64,000 nucleotides of DNA, taken from positions 31,438,614 to 31,502,613 of the forward strand of contig NC_019867.2 in NCBI RefSeq assembly GCF_002234675.1. The letters are read 5' to 3'. Position numbers and translations under genes: made by a program. This DNA comes from Oryzias latipes (lineage: Eukaryota; Chordata; Actinopteri; Beloniformes; Adrianichthyidae). This document shows, piece after piece, positions 40,508-53,340 of this stretch (its first letter is position 1; every line of letters begins with the position of its first letter). Below the pieces are notes generated by a model. It ran no database searches. It was not told where the DNA came from and saw nothing but the letters and a program-made list of their open reading frames with translations.

Positions 40508-42710
40508 GACAGGAGGCTCTGAGGGGCGTACTATGAGGACTTCAGCGAGTTAAGCCAGAGGGGCTCATGTGTGAGTTTGTGGGGGGCTGTGAAGGGAAAA
40601 CATGAAGAATGTGAGAAGGATTTTCATTGATTTAGAAGAATGCATTTAATGCAAAAATGAAGTCAGGTGGACTTCCATGAACAGAAAAAAGTTTCCAATG
40701 TATCGGCCTCTGGATTCTGACGTGACAACGTTCCTCCTCCATCCTCCTCTGCTTGTTGCTCCTCTTCCAGAGGGAGCAGAGTTGAAGAGGACGTGTCCTC
40801 TCCTTCAGACTGAGCATGCTCAGAGTGTGAAGCTTCTCTGTGGTAGTGACAGACTGATGCATCTGCTGCTGAGCTGATAATCACAGCCGCCTCTTTCTGC
40901 AGAGGGTCTCGCTCTCTCTCTCCCCAAGTCAATGTGGTTGTCTCTCGCTCACTGGCAGATGGTCTTCTTCTCCCTCTGTGTCTCCATGATGATGTGATAC
41001 GGCGCCGTGTCCACAAACAGACCTCATCGGAAATTCACTTTGATCTCTGTTCAAAGACAGGTAAGTTTTTGATCAGTGATGGACCAGAAGTTATGGCGGT
41101 GAAGAGCGTGAAGCTTCTGCTGAAGTGAAGCAGGTATTTTGTTTGACAATGCAAATTTATTTGTTTAGTTTGAAATTAATTCTGCCTCCATCAGTGTGAA
41201 ATTTGAATGAAGTATTTCAGAATTCTGGATTTCATTTCTGAAGGTTTTGGGATTTTCTGTTTTTGTCACTGACTCGGTATCTGCAAAGCCAAACTCCCAT
41301 GTGAACAGCACAAATAACAAACATTCAGAAAAACTGGCATTTGAATGCTGATTTATTTAAAAAATAAAATCTAGAGCAAGCGTTCGTTTAATCCCCCTGT
41401 GACCTGGCCCGGTCTTCTAAGTGTGACCTGTTTGTTTGCACTGGGGGTGCGTTTCCTCGCAGACTGCGGCACATTTACAGTCAACTCTGATCAGGCAGAT
41501 TAAAGAGACGCTTCCCAACACCTGCTCGGGTTTCTCAGCCTGCAGATTCACACGTGTGGTTTCCAACAGAAACAGATTCATGGAAACGATTTTCCACCAA
41601 TGAGTGCATTGATCTGACTCGACCACGGGACAGGAAGGGGTGTGGAGACAGCAGGTTGTCTTTGAGGTTTGGAGGTGTCCTGTTTTTTATGGGTGAGGGG
41701 TCACTAGGGTTCTTGAAAGGTTTCAGATCCCACTTTACTTAAAGTCCCATCAGTCCAGGAGCAGGTCGTCAGGTGGACTGAAGATTCTTTTGGAAAGTTG
41801 CTCACAAAGACAACTGCAGGGTCTTCAGTGGTTTCAGATGATCACATCTGCCCTTCTGGCCTTTTTAGAGACGTGTTAGTCAAAGTACACATTTTCTGAA
41901 AAGAAAAAAGAAAAGAACTTTAATTTAGGACAAACTTTGTTGTTTCCAGAACCTAACTAGACATTTTCAACCTTAGAGAACCTGTAGTGTCCGTGATTCT
42001 ACGACGCTGTTATGGTATTAACTGCACACCGAATCATCTAGTCTTTCTCTGCACTTGTCATTCATTGCTGGTGTCGCCCCAGTAAAATGTTCCCCCAGAC
42101 CAGCACCTCCAGCTTTATTGGCTCCTTTCCCACAAGGAGGCGTTTCAAGGAGCTTGGAGGAGCTCCGGCTTAGAGCAGCAATACAGCATAAAGATGAAGT
42201 TACACTAAAACGTGCAAAGATCGTTTACATAGAATAACAGAAAAACTGAAATAGAAAAAGCAAAAGCTTTTTTTTTCATGGACAAAAAAACAGTTCTGAA
42301 TCATTTGTGTTTATTTATTGGGTGGGACATACATTACATTTGTGTAAAGCCTCTCCAGAAAAAGGAAAATCATATTCATAAAGACTATACTGTTACTGTG
42401 AATGCATATCCCTATTGATCAAAAATATTAAAATACTCAAAGGATTTAAACAAAATAGCATTTAAATACAACATTTTTGTGTGTGTGTTTTTTTTAAATA
42501 CATCCTAGCTGACCAATTCCAAAAACTCATAGCTGTTTTTAAGCCTTTATTTAAAAATAATTGGTGTTCTGATGTAGAAGCTGCTGGAAGAAAGCAGGAC
42601 TGTGATAAGGATAAGTTTGCGGTTACGTCCACGATGTTTTATGCCCACCATAGAAGAGGGAGCACGGTAGAACTCAAAGACATGACTGCAGTTGGTTTTT
42701 GTCTTGTAGG
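40508..42710. other. fibcd1 upstream region, no coding exon seen
   Basis: No conserved protein is recognised. A very strong splice donor (CAG/GTAAGT at 41058-41066) follows a stretch that could be a non-coding first exon of fibcd1 (about 41000-41060), but no promoter motif settles this. A 117-codon minus-strand frame here looks compositional. Confidence 0.35.
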
Positions 42711-45700
42711 ATGATGCTGAATGATCAGTGGACCATCATGAACAACAGCAGCTTGGATCTCAACAGCAAGCAATCAAACAAGCGCAAGGTAACAACAAAG
42801 ACGAGAACTGCGCCACAGACTCACTGTTGGCCGGTGAGCTGCTGGTTTGTCCCAGACCACCAGAAGCAGAATGGTGGGAGGCCTCTGGGGAGATAACTAC
42901 TGTTAATCTGGAGTTAAACTGTCAGATCAGAGAGTGTTTAATCTGCAGCATCTGTTGGCACCATTGATCTGCCCAAGATCTGCAGATTAAAAGCTGCAGG
43001 AAACACGAGATTAGCACAGATGGTCCTGTTCACAACGTTCCTTAATATCTGAATTCATAAATCCTCAGACATGAAGACATCTGGAACATAATAATCTGAA
43101 AGTGGCTGCTCCATAAAAAGGAGCTCTGAGGATTCAGTTCAGGCAAAGAAACCACAGCTCTCCCTGTAAACAGACACGAGCACGTACCTGCAGGACAATA
43201 GCAAAAACAAGAACTTCTTCAATGTCATGATACATTTCTATATGGTTTTACAGTAAATTCAGAAATTATTTAAGATCCAATTGTTACACATTGAAAAATG
43301 ATAAGTATTTATGTGTTGTAAAGTGATCATTCTCACTGTAGAAAGTGAAACTCAACAATTTAGTCCATAATGACAAGATCACATGAGATCAATCAATAAA
43401 GGATGTTTTCAGTAGCCGTCAGGTTTCTGAAAACGTTGTTCTTTGTCTTTGTCAGGGCCTGGTTGGGCCTCCTTTTGCATGAATTCCAGAATCAGTGGCA
43501 TGAAGGTGTTGAGCCTGTGAGAATGAATGCAGAAAAGTAATGGAAGGTTTGTTTGACAGCTGCCTGCAGAGCTCCTGTTTTAAATCGGGTGTTGCTCATC
43601 TCCAGTCCATAGATTGTCTTTAAGGTTCAGGACCGGCAAGTTTCCTGACCAAACAAGCCCAGGAACTCCATGGTCACTGCGGAGCTTTTGGTACCTTTGG
43701 AGAGGTATCTACGGCCAAATCCAAATTCATTCCCTACCATTTTGGTTTCTCCCTACCCCCACATTTAGCCCTCCAAGAGGAGAGATATGGAAAAATAGTG
43801 CCTTCAAGTAGGGACATTACTATGTGTGAATGACGTCATCAATAGTCACTGGTCATCTATGTTAGCGCGTAGCTGCCAGCGCTTGGAAAATACTTAACAT
43901 TGGTTTTATAAATTTAAAAATTCTCACTAAAACAAAGAGTCATTACTTACATTTACATGTAAACTTCTGTCCTTCAGACCACACCCACATTAAGAAATGC
44001 ATTTCTCCCCCATGCCACCCTACCGGGGGGGATACCCCGCCCTTAAAAAACAAGTCTGGACACTACTAAAGCTCCAAATGCCCCTACAATTGGAGCAGTA
44101 AGGAGGATCCAGAGGGGTAGAGAATGAATTCAGATTTGGCCTACGTATAACTCGGGTATCTATCGGGACTTGGTAGCTACCAAGATGTGCTGGAAGATGA
44201 AATCTGCACACGTCAGCAGAGAGTAGATTTCATGGTAGATGTCTGCATTAAATGGACTTCAGAAAACACAGTGGACGAACACCCGCAGTCAAAACATGTC
44301 TTTCTTCTGAAAGTAGTATTCAAACCACTGAGCAACAGTCCAGTTCTTTTGCTTTTAAGACCAGGTTAGACACTTCTGATGTTGTCTCTGGTTCAGGTGT
44401 TGATCAACAAGAGGAATGGGACATTTGTTGTCTATACCTAGCGTTTGAGTTACATTTATAAAGAAATGCGATGCACTGACTTTATCCTCACTCCACTTTT
44501 TGCGCTGTTCCTCTGAATTTTTGAGATGCTTTGTCTTGACAGTTCTCTCAAAACTGCAATTATTCCAGTTTTCTGCTCCACCTTTTCTCACAACATTTTT
44601 TCTTCCTTCTGGTTAAATACAGCACTCTGTGAAGATTCTTATCTAGCAAGGATGTTTTTTTGGTTTGCCCTCCTTGTGAAGGGTGTCGATGACTTTTGGA
44701 CATCTGTCAAGTCTTTCCCATGATTGCACATCTACTGACCCAGACTGAAAGACTATTTAAAGGCTCAGAAAACCTTTGGAGGGGCTTTGACTGAATAATC
44801 TAATGAAGCTATGAAACCATGAGTGTCCTAGCACAGCTATTCAGTGTAAGGTACTCTTGTTGACGGTACAGCCCACAATGCCACAGAGCATGTGTGAGTT
44901 TGAACATCAATGTAAATGGTAAATGGCGCTTTTCTACCAACAAGGCCCAAAGTGCTTTACAGTCACAGACCCATTCACCCACTGGTGGCGGCTCCACTGC
45001 TGAACACTGGCGCCAAACTACCACCAGAGGCAAGGTGGGGTTCAGTGTCTTGCCCAAGGACACATCAACTCATGGGTGTGCAAGGCGGGAATCCAACCGG
45101 CAATCTTACGATCATGGGTCGACCGCCCAACCGCTGCACCACGGCCAATCAATGTGAACAAAAAAGATGTTAAGTTTCTGTTTCTTCTGTTTCCGACCAT
45201 CAGAAAACAGGAAAATATATTTTCTCTTTTTTATTAAAGTGGTTAAAATGGAAAATATATATACATAATTTAACCTTTAATTCTGGAATGGCGGTGTAAA
45301 ACCTAGAATCTAAGAGACCGTGCAGTCTAGGTGTTAGAATTTTAAAACTTTAAAGCTTGAAAAAACCATAAACAAGAGGAGAAACACAAAGTGTGACAAC
45401 AGCCAATGACCTGAAAAAGCTGAACTGAAAACCAGAATATTGAATAAGGTACGGATGATTAACTTAAATAAAGACAGATGTGGATCAAATCGAATGAAGC
45501 CACAGTAGAAAAACACAAAACCTGAAAACAGAACTGAAAACAAGCCAAAGGGCTCCATCCTGTCCAGGTCATCACATCCTTTAACCTACATCTGTATGCT
45601 TTTCTTCAGAAATGCTGCAGGTTCCTGTTTTGGTTTGCGATTGTTCTAGTCGTCATAACCACGATAATCACAGGAGCAGCCATCATCCTGTATCTGAACC

Positions 45701-48700
45701 AGTACCCTCTGCCCTTCATCACCAAGTAAGCTCAGCAGTTAACTCTGCACTTCTCTGCTGTCCACTTCAGTTTTCACCTAAACTCATCTTAATGATAGGG
45801 CCAGAACTTCTTCTCCTTCCATTTCAACCTATCCCAAGGACTCCAGCGCCTTGGTGACGATTTCACATGTGACAGATGGAGAGCCCGTCAGCATCTTTCT
45901 GGACCCGAACTGTCCAGACTTCAGCCAGCACTTTCTGCGCTTCGAGGCCCTGCAGAGCTCACTGCTGCGAGTCCTGACTAAACACGGCGCTGACGACTGG
46001 CAGGTCGGGGGCTTCACCCAAAAGCTGGACGCAGACATGAAGGCCTTAACTGGTCATGCCCACAACCTGAGGTTGGAGGCTGATTCACTGAAAAGAGGTC
46101 AAGGAGTTCTCGACCAGCGAATGGACAGACTGCAGAGTGAGCAGAACCGCATCATTCAGGTCGGTCCCTCCGATCCGGAGCACAGAGAAAAGATACTTGA
46201 ACAAAAACAGCTCATGAAGTGGTTTCTCTGCAGATGCTGGCTGACAGTCACACCAGTGTGTTAAAACTGGCTGAAGACTTCAGATCGTCTCTGCTCAGCC
46301 TGCAGGGGGAGACAGAGAGTCTGAGGAAGCTGAAGAGCGAGCTTGCAAACGACAACACACACACAGGTAACGCAACATGCAACAACACACAAACTTCAAA
46401 CCTTACTCTTAGTGTTGGAAAAACTCATACAACCAGAAAAAGTAACTATACATCACGCACTGAGCTTTGCTGCCCAAATGGTGGAGTGGGATGTCATTTT
46501 TACGGACACCTCTGTCTGTTACAAATTGTTTTTGTATCTGTATGACAGCTGCTCGACCCAAAGACTGCAGCGAAATCATGGCGTCAGGATCCTCCGCAGA
46601 TGGAGTTTACTCTGTGTTTCCCATTCACGACCCCAACGGCTTCATGGTTTACTGCGACATGAACACAGACGGAGGAGGCTGGACGGTACGCATCCAGACT
46701 CACACAGAGAGGCTGTGAGGAACAGACACTAAGACAGAAAAAGACCCAATGATGTCCAAGCATAATCCTGTCACTTTATTTTTGCATTGGCAACACAAAC
46801 AAATGACTCTCATCCTCGTGCAAGTTTGTCTATCGGATACATTTTTAGAAGTTCATTAATAATCATTTAGTTTATTGAGGAAAGGGAGGTGTTCAGATGA
46901 AAGGACCTCATTGATTTATTCATCTTTTTGGAAAGCTGAGTTTGTTTGTTTGTTTGTTTGTTCCTGCCGTCTTCAAACCTTATCAGTATTAGACCTGATG
47001 AAGCAAGAATTTACCTAAGTGTGAGCAGTGAGACAATGTGTCACAGCTGTGGTCCCCTGATGAGCAGGTTAAAAAAAAGTGACCTAAATCTGTCTGGAAA
47101 GCCATTCCTGACATTTGGGACTCTGGAAAACCACAGTGAAAACCATGACTTATAAATGAAGAATACAGTAAGGAGCTGCAGAACTCAAAGGACTCCGTTA
47201 GGATCTGAACTTTGGATGTGGAGGAGTTACAGAGAGGGCATGCAACCATTAATAGACTGGTTAGGCAGCAACAAAGTCATATTGAGCATTGAGAAAACCC
47301 TAAAAAGAAAGACAGGAAGTGGTAGTTTCTAACCGGAACACAATGAGACAAACTGAGACTCAGTGTCAAACACCACACAGAGCAGGAGCGCCCTCGTGGC
47401 GAGCATTTGCCTATCTCAAAGTCAACTGCCTCCTTGAACATGATTCAATTCATGAACTGTCAGATAGTAGAGATGTGATGCTGGTGTGTGTCTGCAGGTC
47501 ATCCAGAGGAGAGAAGACGGTTCCGTGAACTTTTTCAGAGGCTGGGAGGCCTACAGAGATGGTTTTGGGACAACTACTGGAGAGCACTGGCTGGGTCTGT
47601 GGCACAATCACTCACTACGTCTTTTGTCTTTGTGTGCCGTCTCCTGTCAGGTTCTTACCAGGGAGGAGTGCATAGGGACAATGCCCCCCCCCCACTCACC
47701 CATTTGTAAGGTATTAGAGCTTGCCCAGAAGAGAGCAGCATGGTTACCAGAGCTTAGAGGAAATATCAGATGTTTCAGAATCTGTTTCAGCTACTGGGGT
47801 TGACAGATTATGTTCTTATGAGGACAAATCCTTACTTAAATATTTATAGACATTTTACGAAGATTATCCAATAGCAATCCTTCCATTCATTTTTTAAACC
47901 CGTTTTTATCCCTTTTGGGGTCACAGGGGCTGCCGGAGCCTATCCCGCCCACTTGTGGGCAAAGGCAGGGCACAGGTTGCCAGTGTGACGCAGAGCCACA
48001 ATCACACACACATATACACTCACACCTGAGGACAATTTAGAGTTTCCAATGAAACTATTAAGCATGTTTTTGGACGGTGGGAGCAAGCTGGATTCCCCGA
48101 AGAAAACCCACGCATGCACAGGGAGAACATGCAAACTCCACACAGAAAAGTTGGTGTCATTGGTGTTCTGGTTCTGGTCCCTCAGCCGGGACTTGAAGCA
48201 GGGGCCTTCTTGCTGTGAGGCAAGAGTGCTAACCACTGCTCCACTGTGCAGCCCTCAATAGCCATCAGTCATTAACAAAACAGGTTAAACACAAAGCATT
48301 CGTTTTTTGTTTCCCAACCCTAGAAAATCCCAGCCTGGAAAAAAAAAAGAATTTTATTTTGCTTTCTGTCAGTGTGACAATAAAGGCCAGTTAAAAGCAT
48401 TTTTTAAAAAGCCTCCTGGTCCCTGTTCAGGAACTGTTCTGGCTTTGGCCCTTAAATAAGTGTCTCAAAGTTACATGCTATTAACTAGTCAATAAAAGTG
48501 AGTTGATCTGTGTGCAGGTCTACAGAGAATCTACTCCCTGACCAGGTCAGGAGGGTTCGAGTTGCGTATTGACATGGCTGACTTTGACAATGCCACGGCT
48601 TTTGCGTCTTACTCGAATTTCTCTGTGGGACGAGACTCTGTGAACCCAGAGGAGGATGGGTACCCGCTGACTGTGGATGGGTACTCTGGGACTGCAGGTA

Positions 48701-49028
48701 AGGCACAGCATCACTGTATGATGTACTGGCTCACAGAACTGCCACCAGCCTCCCTTCGTCTCTTGCAGGTGATTCTCTCCTGAAGCACTCTGGGATGCGT
48801 TTCACCACCAAAGACCGTGACCAGGATCAGTCAGAGAACAACTGCGCAGCGTACTATCAAGGTGCATGGTGGTACCGTAACTGTCACACCTCCAACCTGA
48901 ATGGGCAGTACCTTGGAGGAGGCCACGCTTCCTACGCTGATGGCGTGGAGTGGTCCAGCTGGACCGGCTGGCAGTACTCTCTGCGTTTCACAGAGATGAA
49001 GATACGGCCAAGAAAGCCAGAGTCCTGA
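42711..49028 (+). CDS. fibcd1: Fibrinogen C domain-containing protein 1 (FIBCD1), 8 coding exons, 453 aa
   Basis: Type II membrane receptor that binds acetylated structures such as chitin through its extracellular fibrinogen-related domain; it works as a homotetramer. Coding exons: 42711-42788, 45610-45725, 45799-46159, 46234-46366, 46549-46685, 47498-47594, 48518-48697, 48769-49028; all junctions are GT-AG and in phase (1362 nt). Residues 1-30 are cytoplasmic (start [12 protein letters not shown]), ~31-55 the membrane segment ([20 protein letters not shown]), ~60-230 a coiled-coil-like stalk, ~233-453 the fibrinogen domain. Visible features: [21 protein letters not shown]-glycosylation site FDNATAF, calcium loop [12 protein letters not shown], ligand-site region [16 protein letters not shown] and [14 protein letters not shown]. 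Human FIBCD1 has 461 residues. The donor of exon 6 (G/GTCTGT, 47595) is weak. Upstream non-coding exons are probably missing from this model. Confidence 0.96.
43713..44141. mobile_element. MITE in fibcd1 intron 1
   Basis: Terminal inverted repeats GGCCAAATCCAAATTCATTC and the complement of GGCCAAATCTGAATTCATTC enclose 429 bp, flanked by TAC on both sides (43710-43712, 44142-44144). A 3-bp duplication suggests a PIF/Harbinger-type MITE. A diverged relative lies at about 50201-50610. Confidence 0.75.
44914..45147 (-). mobile_element. tRNA-derived SINE in fibcd1 intron 1
   Basis: On the minus strand it starts GGCCGTGGTGCAGCGGTTGG, with a B-box-like GGTTGGATTCC, followed by a body with TCCTTGGGCAAGACACTGAA and AAAGCACTTTGGGCCTTGTT. 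ATCAATGT flanks it on both sides (44906-44913, 45148-45155). Confidence 0.8.
47880..48254 (-). mobile_element. tRNA-derived SINE-like repeat in fibcd1 intron 6
   Basis: On the minus strand it starts GGGCTGCACAGTGGAGCAGT, continues GGTTAGCACTCTTGCCTCAC, and has a body with GGAGTTTGCATGTTCTCCCT and the usual fish ending AATGAATGGAAGGATT. The flanks CAATAGCAATC and CAATAGCCATC (47869-47879, 48255-48265) fit a target-site duplication. A plus-strand relative lies at 63690-63960. Confidence 0.75.
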
Positions 49029-49238
49029 ACCAAACCCAATCAGGATCTCAGACCCTTACTTGTCCAGAAAGGGAGACGGGCTCTCTGCTGCCCTTTCTCC
49101 AAAGACCATGTGTGTTTTTTTTAAAGAATACTTGTTTTTAATGATGTACAGATTTAATTGTTTTTGTGTAATTGTGTGTCTGCTGGTTGTGTAGCAAACT
49201 GAAGATCCAGTCATGACTGTAAAACTGAAGGCTTCACC

Positions 49239-49244
49239 AATAAA
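49239..49244 (+). terminator. fibcd1: fibcd1 polyadenylation signal
   Basis: AATAAA about 210 bp after the fibcd1 stop, followed by a GT-rich stretch (GTTTGTCTGACTGTGTTGTG). This is the first canonical signal after the stop. Confidence 0.75.
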
Positions 49245-49264
49245 ATGTTTGTCTGACTGTGTTG

Positions 49265-51270
49265 TGTTTTTATCTGCCTGGAGCTGGCTGGTCTGTCAAA
49301 TCAAACTAATTGCCTTGAAATGAAATAAAGAAAAAAATCAACAACAAATTTGAGCATTTTGAAAGGTTATGAGGACCTTCCGTGAGATTTGAAAAAAAAA
49401 CCTCTTTCAATAATGTTAACATGTCTTATTTCAGCAAACCTTAATTACAAAAGCTTCAGTTTAGAGGTGACATGCATTGTGTGTTTTTATGTGACTGTGT
49501 CTTTGCCAGCGTCCGGCTGTATTGCTTAAACTTCAAACAGGTGGATGACACGTTCCTGTCCTTTGACCTCAGGTGGTCTTAGCATGCTAGTACCTTTTCT
49601 ATTCAGCATGAACATCTGGTGGGCTCTTGCATCCAAATGCATATCGAGGACTTTAGTGGATCCCTTTCTCCTCGTTTCTTCAGGTTCCATTGCAAGTATG
49701 GTCCTAAAAGAACCTCTCTTTAGACTATATTTCTGCAAGTTTTGTTTCCCTCCAAAGAAGCCACTTGGCATAAACTTACAACAGGTCAAATACCTCTCCT
49801 ATCCATTTCATGCATGCATAAGAACACATACATGTTAATGATACAATTGATGAACAGGCTGCTGTCTCCATGGGACTGAAACCTTTAATGCAGGTAATAA
49901 GAGCTTTGCAAAATAAAAGTCACAGTTTCTGGAGGAATGTCTTAATAAGTAATAAAGGAGGTCAAACATTTGTGCTTTTTGTAATAGCTGGTGGACATTT
50001 TCCAACTCCTTCAAGCCTTAAAGCGCAATTCACTCTTCCTTACCCTTTCACACACACACATTCAATCCCAGCGGAGCAGCACTGTTGGGTTCAAAGTGTT
50101 GCTCAAAGGCACATCAACACAAAACAGCAAGCAGAGCACGAGCCTGACTTATGATCCAATGATCAGAGGCTGTCCACTCTACCTTTGTACCATAGAGTAG
50201 CGCCTTATCCGAATTGGTTCCCTACCCCTACGGCTTCTCCCGATCCCTACATTTAGCCCTCAGAGCGGAAAGTTATAGAAAAATAGTTTCTTTTCTAGAC
50301 GTTACCACCACTCAATGACGTCATGAATAGTCACCAGTCATCCACGTTAGGGTGTATCTGCCAGCGCTCGAAAAAATTCAAAAGTCATTGCTTGCATTTA
50401 AATGCTAGCTTCTTTGCTTCAGAGCACACGCACATGAAGAACTGCAATCACCCTACCAATGGAGGGATGCCCAGCCCTGTACTGCAATGGCTCCGCCTTA
50501 AAAAAAAAAAACAGGTTCGGACACCACTAAAGCTCCAAACGCCGCTTTAATTGGAGCAGTAGGGAGGAGCCAGAGGATTAGGAAATTAATTTGGATTCAT
50601 TTAAGGCCCTATATAATGCTTTTCTTAAGCCTATATAAATATATATTATAATACATAACCTTTGACACACTAAAGAATCATTGTTTGCTGAAATTAGTTA
50701 TATTCGCAGCTCATTTTCTTACCCGAAAGTAATATGACTCGATCACTGAGGCTCCGCCTTTCTCTCCTTGTGGGTGCCGCCCATTTCATGATGTCACCCT
50801 CAGCAGCGTGTCTGCACTTCTCCCACTAAAACAAACATCCAAACTTTTGCAAACATGGATGTGTGTATCGTTCATATGAATTGAAAACGTTTAGCCGATC
50901 ACCACTAGCTCCATGGAGAAAATGTGTGTGTGTATTATCCTGGGGGCGGAGCTGCCAGCTCTCCCTGAAAGGGACGATTCCCCAATTTGTGATGTCACAA
51001 TGTAAAGACCCCCTCATAGATTGGGAGGGGCTGGTGCCAAGAGAGCAGGGTTTTAGAGGAAAACTTCGATGCATGAGTGGATCAAAATACCACTTTGGAG
51101 TTTCTTCTCATTAGGAATTTACCTTATTGTACACTTAATGGTTAAAAACATTGATTTTGCGTTACTATAGGTCCTTTAACGTTTATAGAAAACATCTCAT
51201 GGGGTCATTGATGTGTTGTTCACCATTAGACTAAGAATGACCAAACATTTTTACAATAACACAAATCCAC
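49265..51270. other. Intergenic, with SINE and MITE fragments
   Basis: No coding exon recognised. About 50040-50195 resembles a decayed copy of the SINE at 44914-45147 (AAGGCACATCAACAC). About 50201-50610 is a decayed relative of the MITE at 43713-44141, with CCGAATTGGTTCCCTACCCC on the left and GGAAATTAATTTGGATTCAT on the right. Confidence 0.5.
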
Positions 51271-53064
51271 CAGGGGGGTATTCCAGGAAGCATGTTTAAA
51301 CTAGCCTGACTTTAACCCTGAACTCTGGCTGAAATCCGCCTGAACTTGCTTACTCTGGGTATCTCGGTTCCAAAAGACCGGATATGAGTTGGCATAATTA
51401 CACTCGACTTGGTAACCCTGGGTTAATGCAGGTGCGCCGCATGTACATAAAGACATTCTCAATGGATCGCCGATTTCCGGAGTCACCATGGAAACGCGTG
51501 GTGAAAAAAAAGAGAGCGCTATACTTCAGTGAGACGGAGTCTGAGATTTTAATGACGGCGTAGGAAGAATATACGTCCATCAAAAAAGTAACACGGCTGC
51601 ATCATCAGCAAAAGAAAAAGTTTCTGCTTGTTGTAGTAGAAGAACAGACAAAGTAAACGGACGAGTTTCTGATCTTATTTCCATTTTCATGTGACGCATA
51701 TATATATATATTAGTAATTAATATTGCGATAACGATATAATTTGCGGTATATAAACAATTAGCAAAACAACCAAAAATATGATTCCCATTCCATTACAAC
51801 AGCTTAAAAATTATACTAGAAATGACCCTTGTTGACATAGGAGGCGAACATACAACATAATAGGGCGCCATCCGATTAGTTAACGTGAAGGGGTCCATCT
51901 GATTGGTCAAATGCAGAAAGGGATTCTTTCGATCCATTAAACACTTCAAGCTGCCATAAGATTGTTTGGCCACATCTAAGGTAACCATTTATTGCAAATT
52001 TGCTGTCTTTTGCGATATGCATATTGCACAGCTAGAAATTGCGATAACGATAAATTTGCGGTATATTGTGCAGGCCTACTTCTATTGGTAACAAGTAATT
52101 GAGTTAAATTTATTCAACCTAATTTCTTACGTCTATAAAACTCAATAGTTGTTAATACAACTCAAATTTACATATTTATTTAACTAAATGTCATATTACT
52201 CTAATTAAAGTAATTTTTTTTTCCTTCGTAATGAATTAAAATTCTTGAACTCTCATATGTCTAAATTTGAGCCGGCAGATCTTCATTTTTATAACAATAA
52301 AAAGAACAAAACAGTATAACCTGCAAGCTTTCATTCATTTAGAAATTTTCCAACATTATTAATATACCAGCTGACTGTAGGGGAGCTATATAAACTCATC
52401 ATCCTCTCCCTCCCTCTCCCTCATGGTGCAGAGACCTGTGCAAAGTAGGTCAAAATAACTCGGCAAAACAGGGTAAAACACAGTAAAACAGCAAAACAAC
52501 TAAACACATTTGGTCAAAAACCCACACTTAAACCCAAATCCGTCCAGACAGGCAAAGGGAATGGTATCCCACAATCCCTTGCAGTGCCGATCTAACAGCA
52601 GCACCAAAGTTACACCTACTTCATTGAATTAATTTGAATGAAAGTAAAATAACTGTCTGAAAACTACGTGTTATTTTTAAACTGACTTAACAAATAAAAC
52701 GATTTTTAATTATCTTAACTGAAGCAAATAATTAAGTTAGATCAAAGTAAAAAAGTTTCTCTTTCCAACATCCATATGTGGTCTTATCACCCTCTCATGG
52801 TGGAAAAAGTATTATCTGAGCTTCTTCATCCACTAAATCATCTTCAAATGGACACGCCATGCTGCTTCACCTCTCTGAAAACAAACTAACCTTCAACTAA
52901 ACCTGCTCCAGACCAGGTTATGTTCAGAGCATGAGTTGCCATGGCAACTTGACATACCCTGAAACATACCTCCATTTCTGGAACCGAAAGCTGAGGTTAT
53001 CCACTTCCTTAGCCTCAAACTTACCGTGGGAGCTAGCAGAACCTGCTCTCTGGAATACCCCCCT
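51271..53064. mobile_element. PIF/Harbinger-like element, decayed
   Basis: Perfect 16-bp terminal inverted repeats CAGGGGGGTATTCCAG at 51271-51286 and, inverted, at 53049-53064 bound a 1.8-kb element. The interior holds a decayed Myb/SANT-like gene start (51490-51660) but no transposase. No clean target-site duplication was found, so the exact ends are open by a few bases. Confidence 0.7.
51490..51660 (+). pseudogene. Myb/SANT-like protein relic of the Harbinger element
   Basis: The plus strand reads KKKRALYFSETESEILMTA, then a stop, then EEYTSIKKVTRLHHQQKKKF. It resembles the N-terminal Myb/SANT-like domain of the accessory DNA-binding protein that PIF/Harbinger elements encode beside the transposase. 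The in-frame TAG and loss of the rest make it non-functional. Confidence 0.55.
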
Positions 53065-53340
53065 GTTCTTTTTCTGCAATAACAAACATTTTGATCAAAC
53101 TCGTTCCAGCATCATGTATGCGCAGGCGCGACAGAGAGAGGGGGGGCTCTTAAGGTATAAACCTGGACAGTATGACTGCTGCCAATTAAATATTGGCGGA
53201 TCTGCTTCTTTGAGTTCTTGAAATTATACATCTATTCCTTAAATAAAACTTGTGCTCGCGCAGCCTCTTCCTAGACTCACAACGGCGCTCACCTCGATAT
53301 TAAAATCAGTGAAACGTTGAAAGGGGCTCCGGCTGCAGCC

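Noticed and set aside
40663..41016. 117-codon minus-strand frame upstream of fibcd1
   Set aside because: Low-complexity Glu/Ser/Arg composition, no recognised domain, no splice context.
44914..45147. tRNA gene suggested by B-box-like sequences (also 11510-11731, 47880-48254, 63690-63960)
   Set aside because: These are tRNA-derived SINE heads attached to SINE bodies, mostly with target-site duplications, without a complete cloverleaf.
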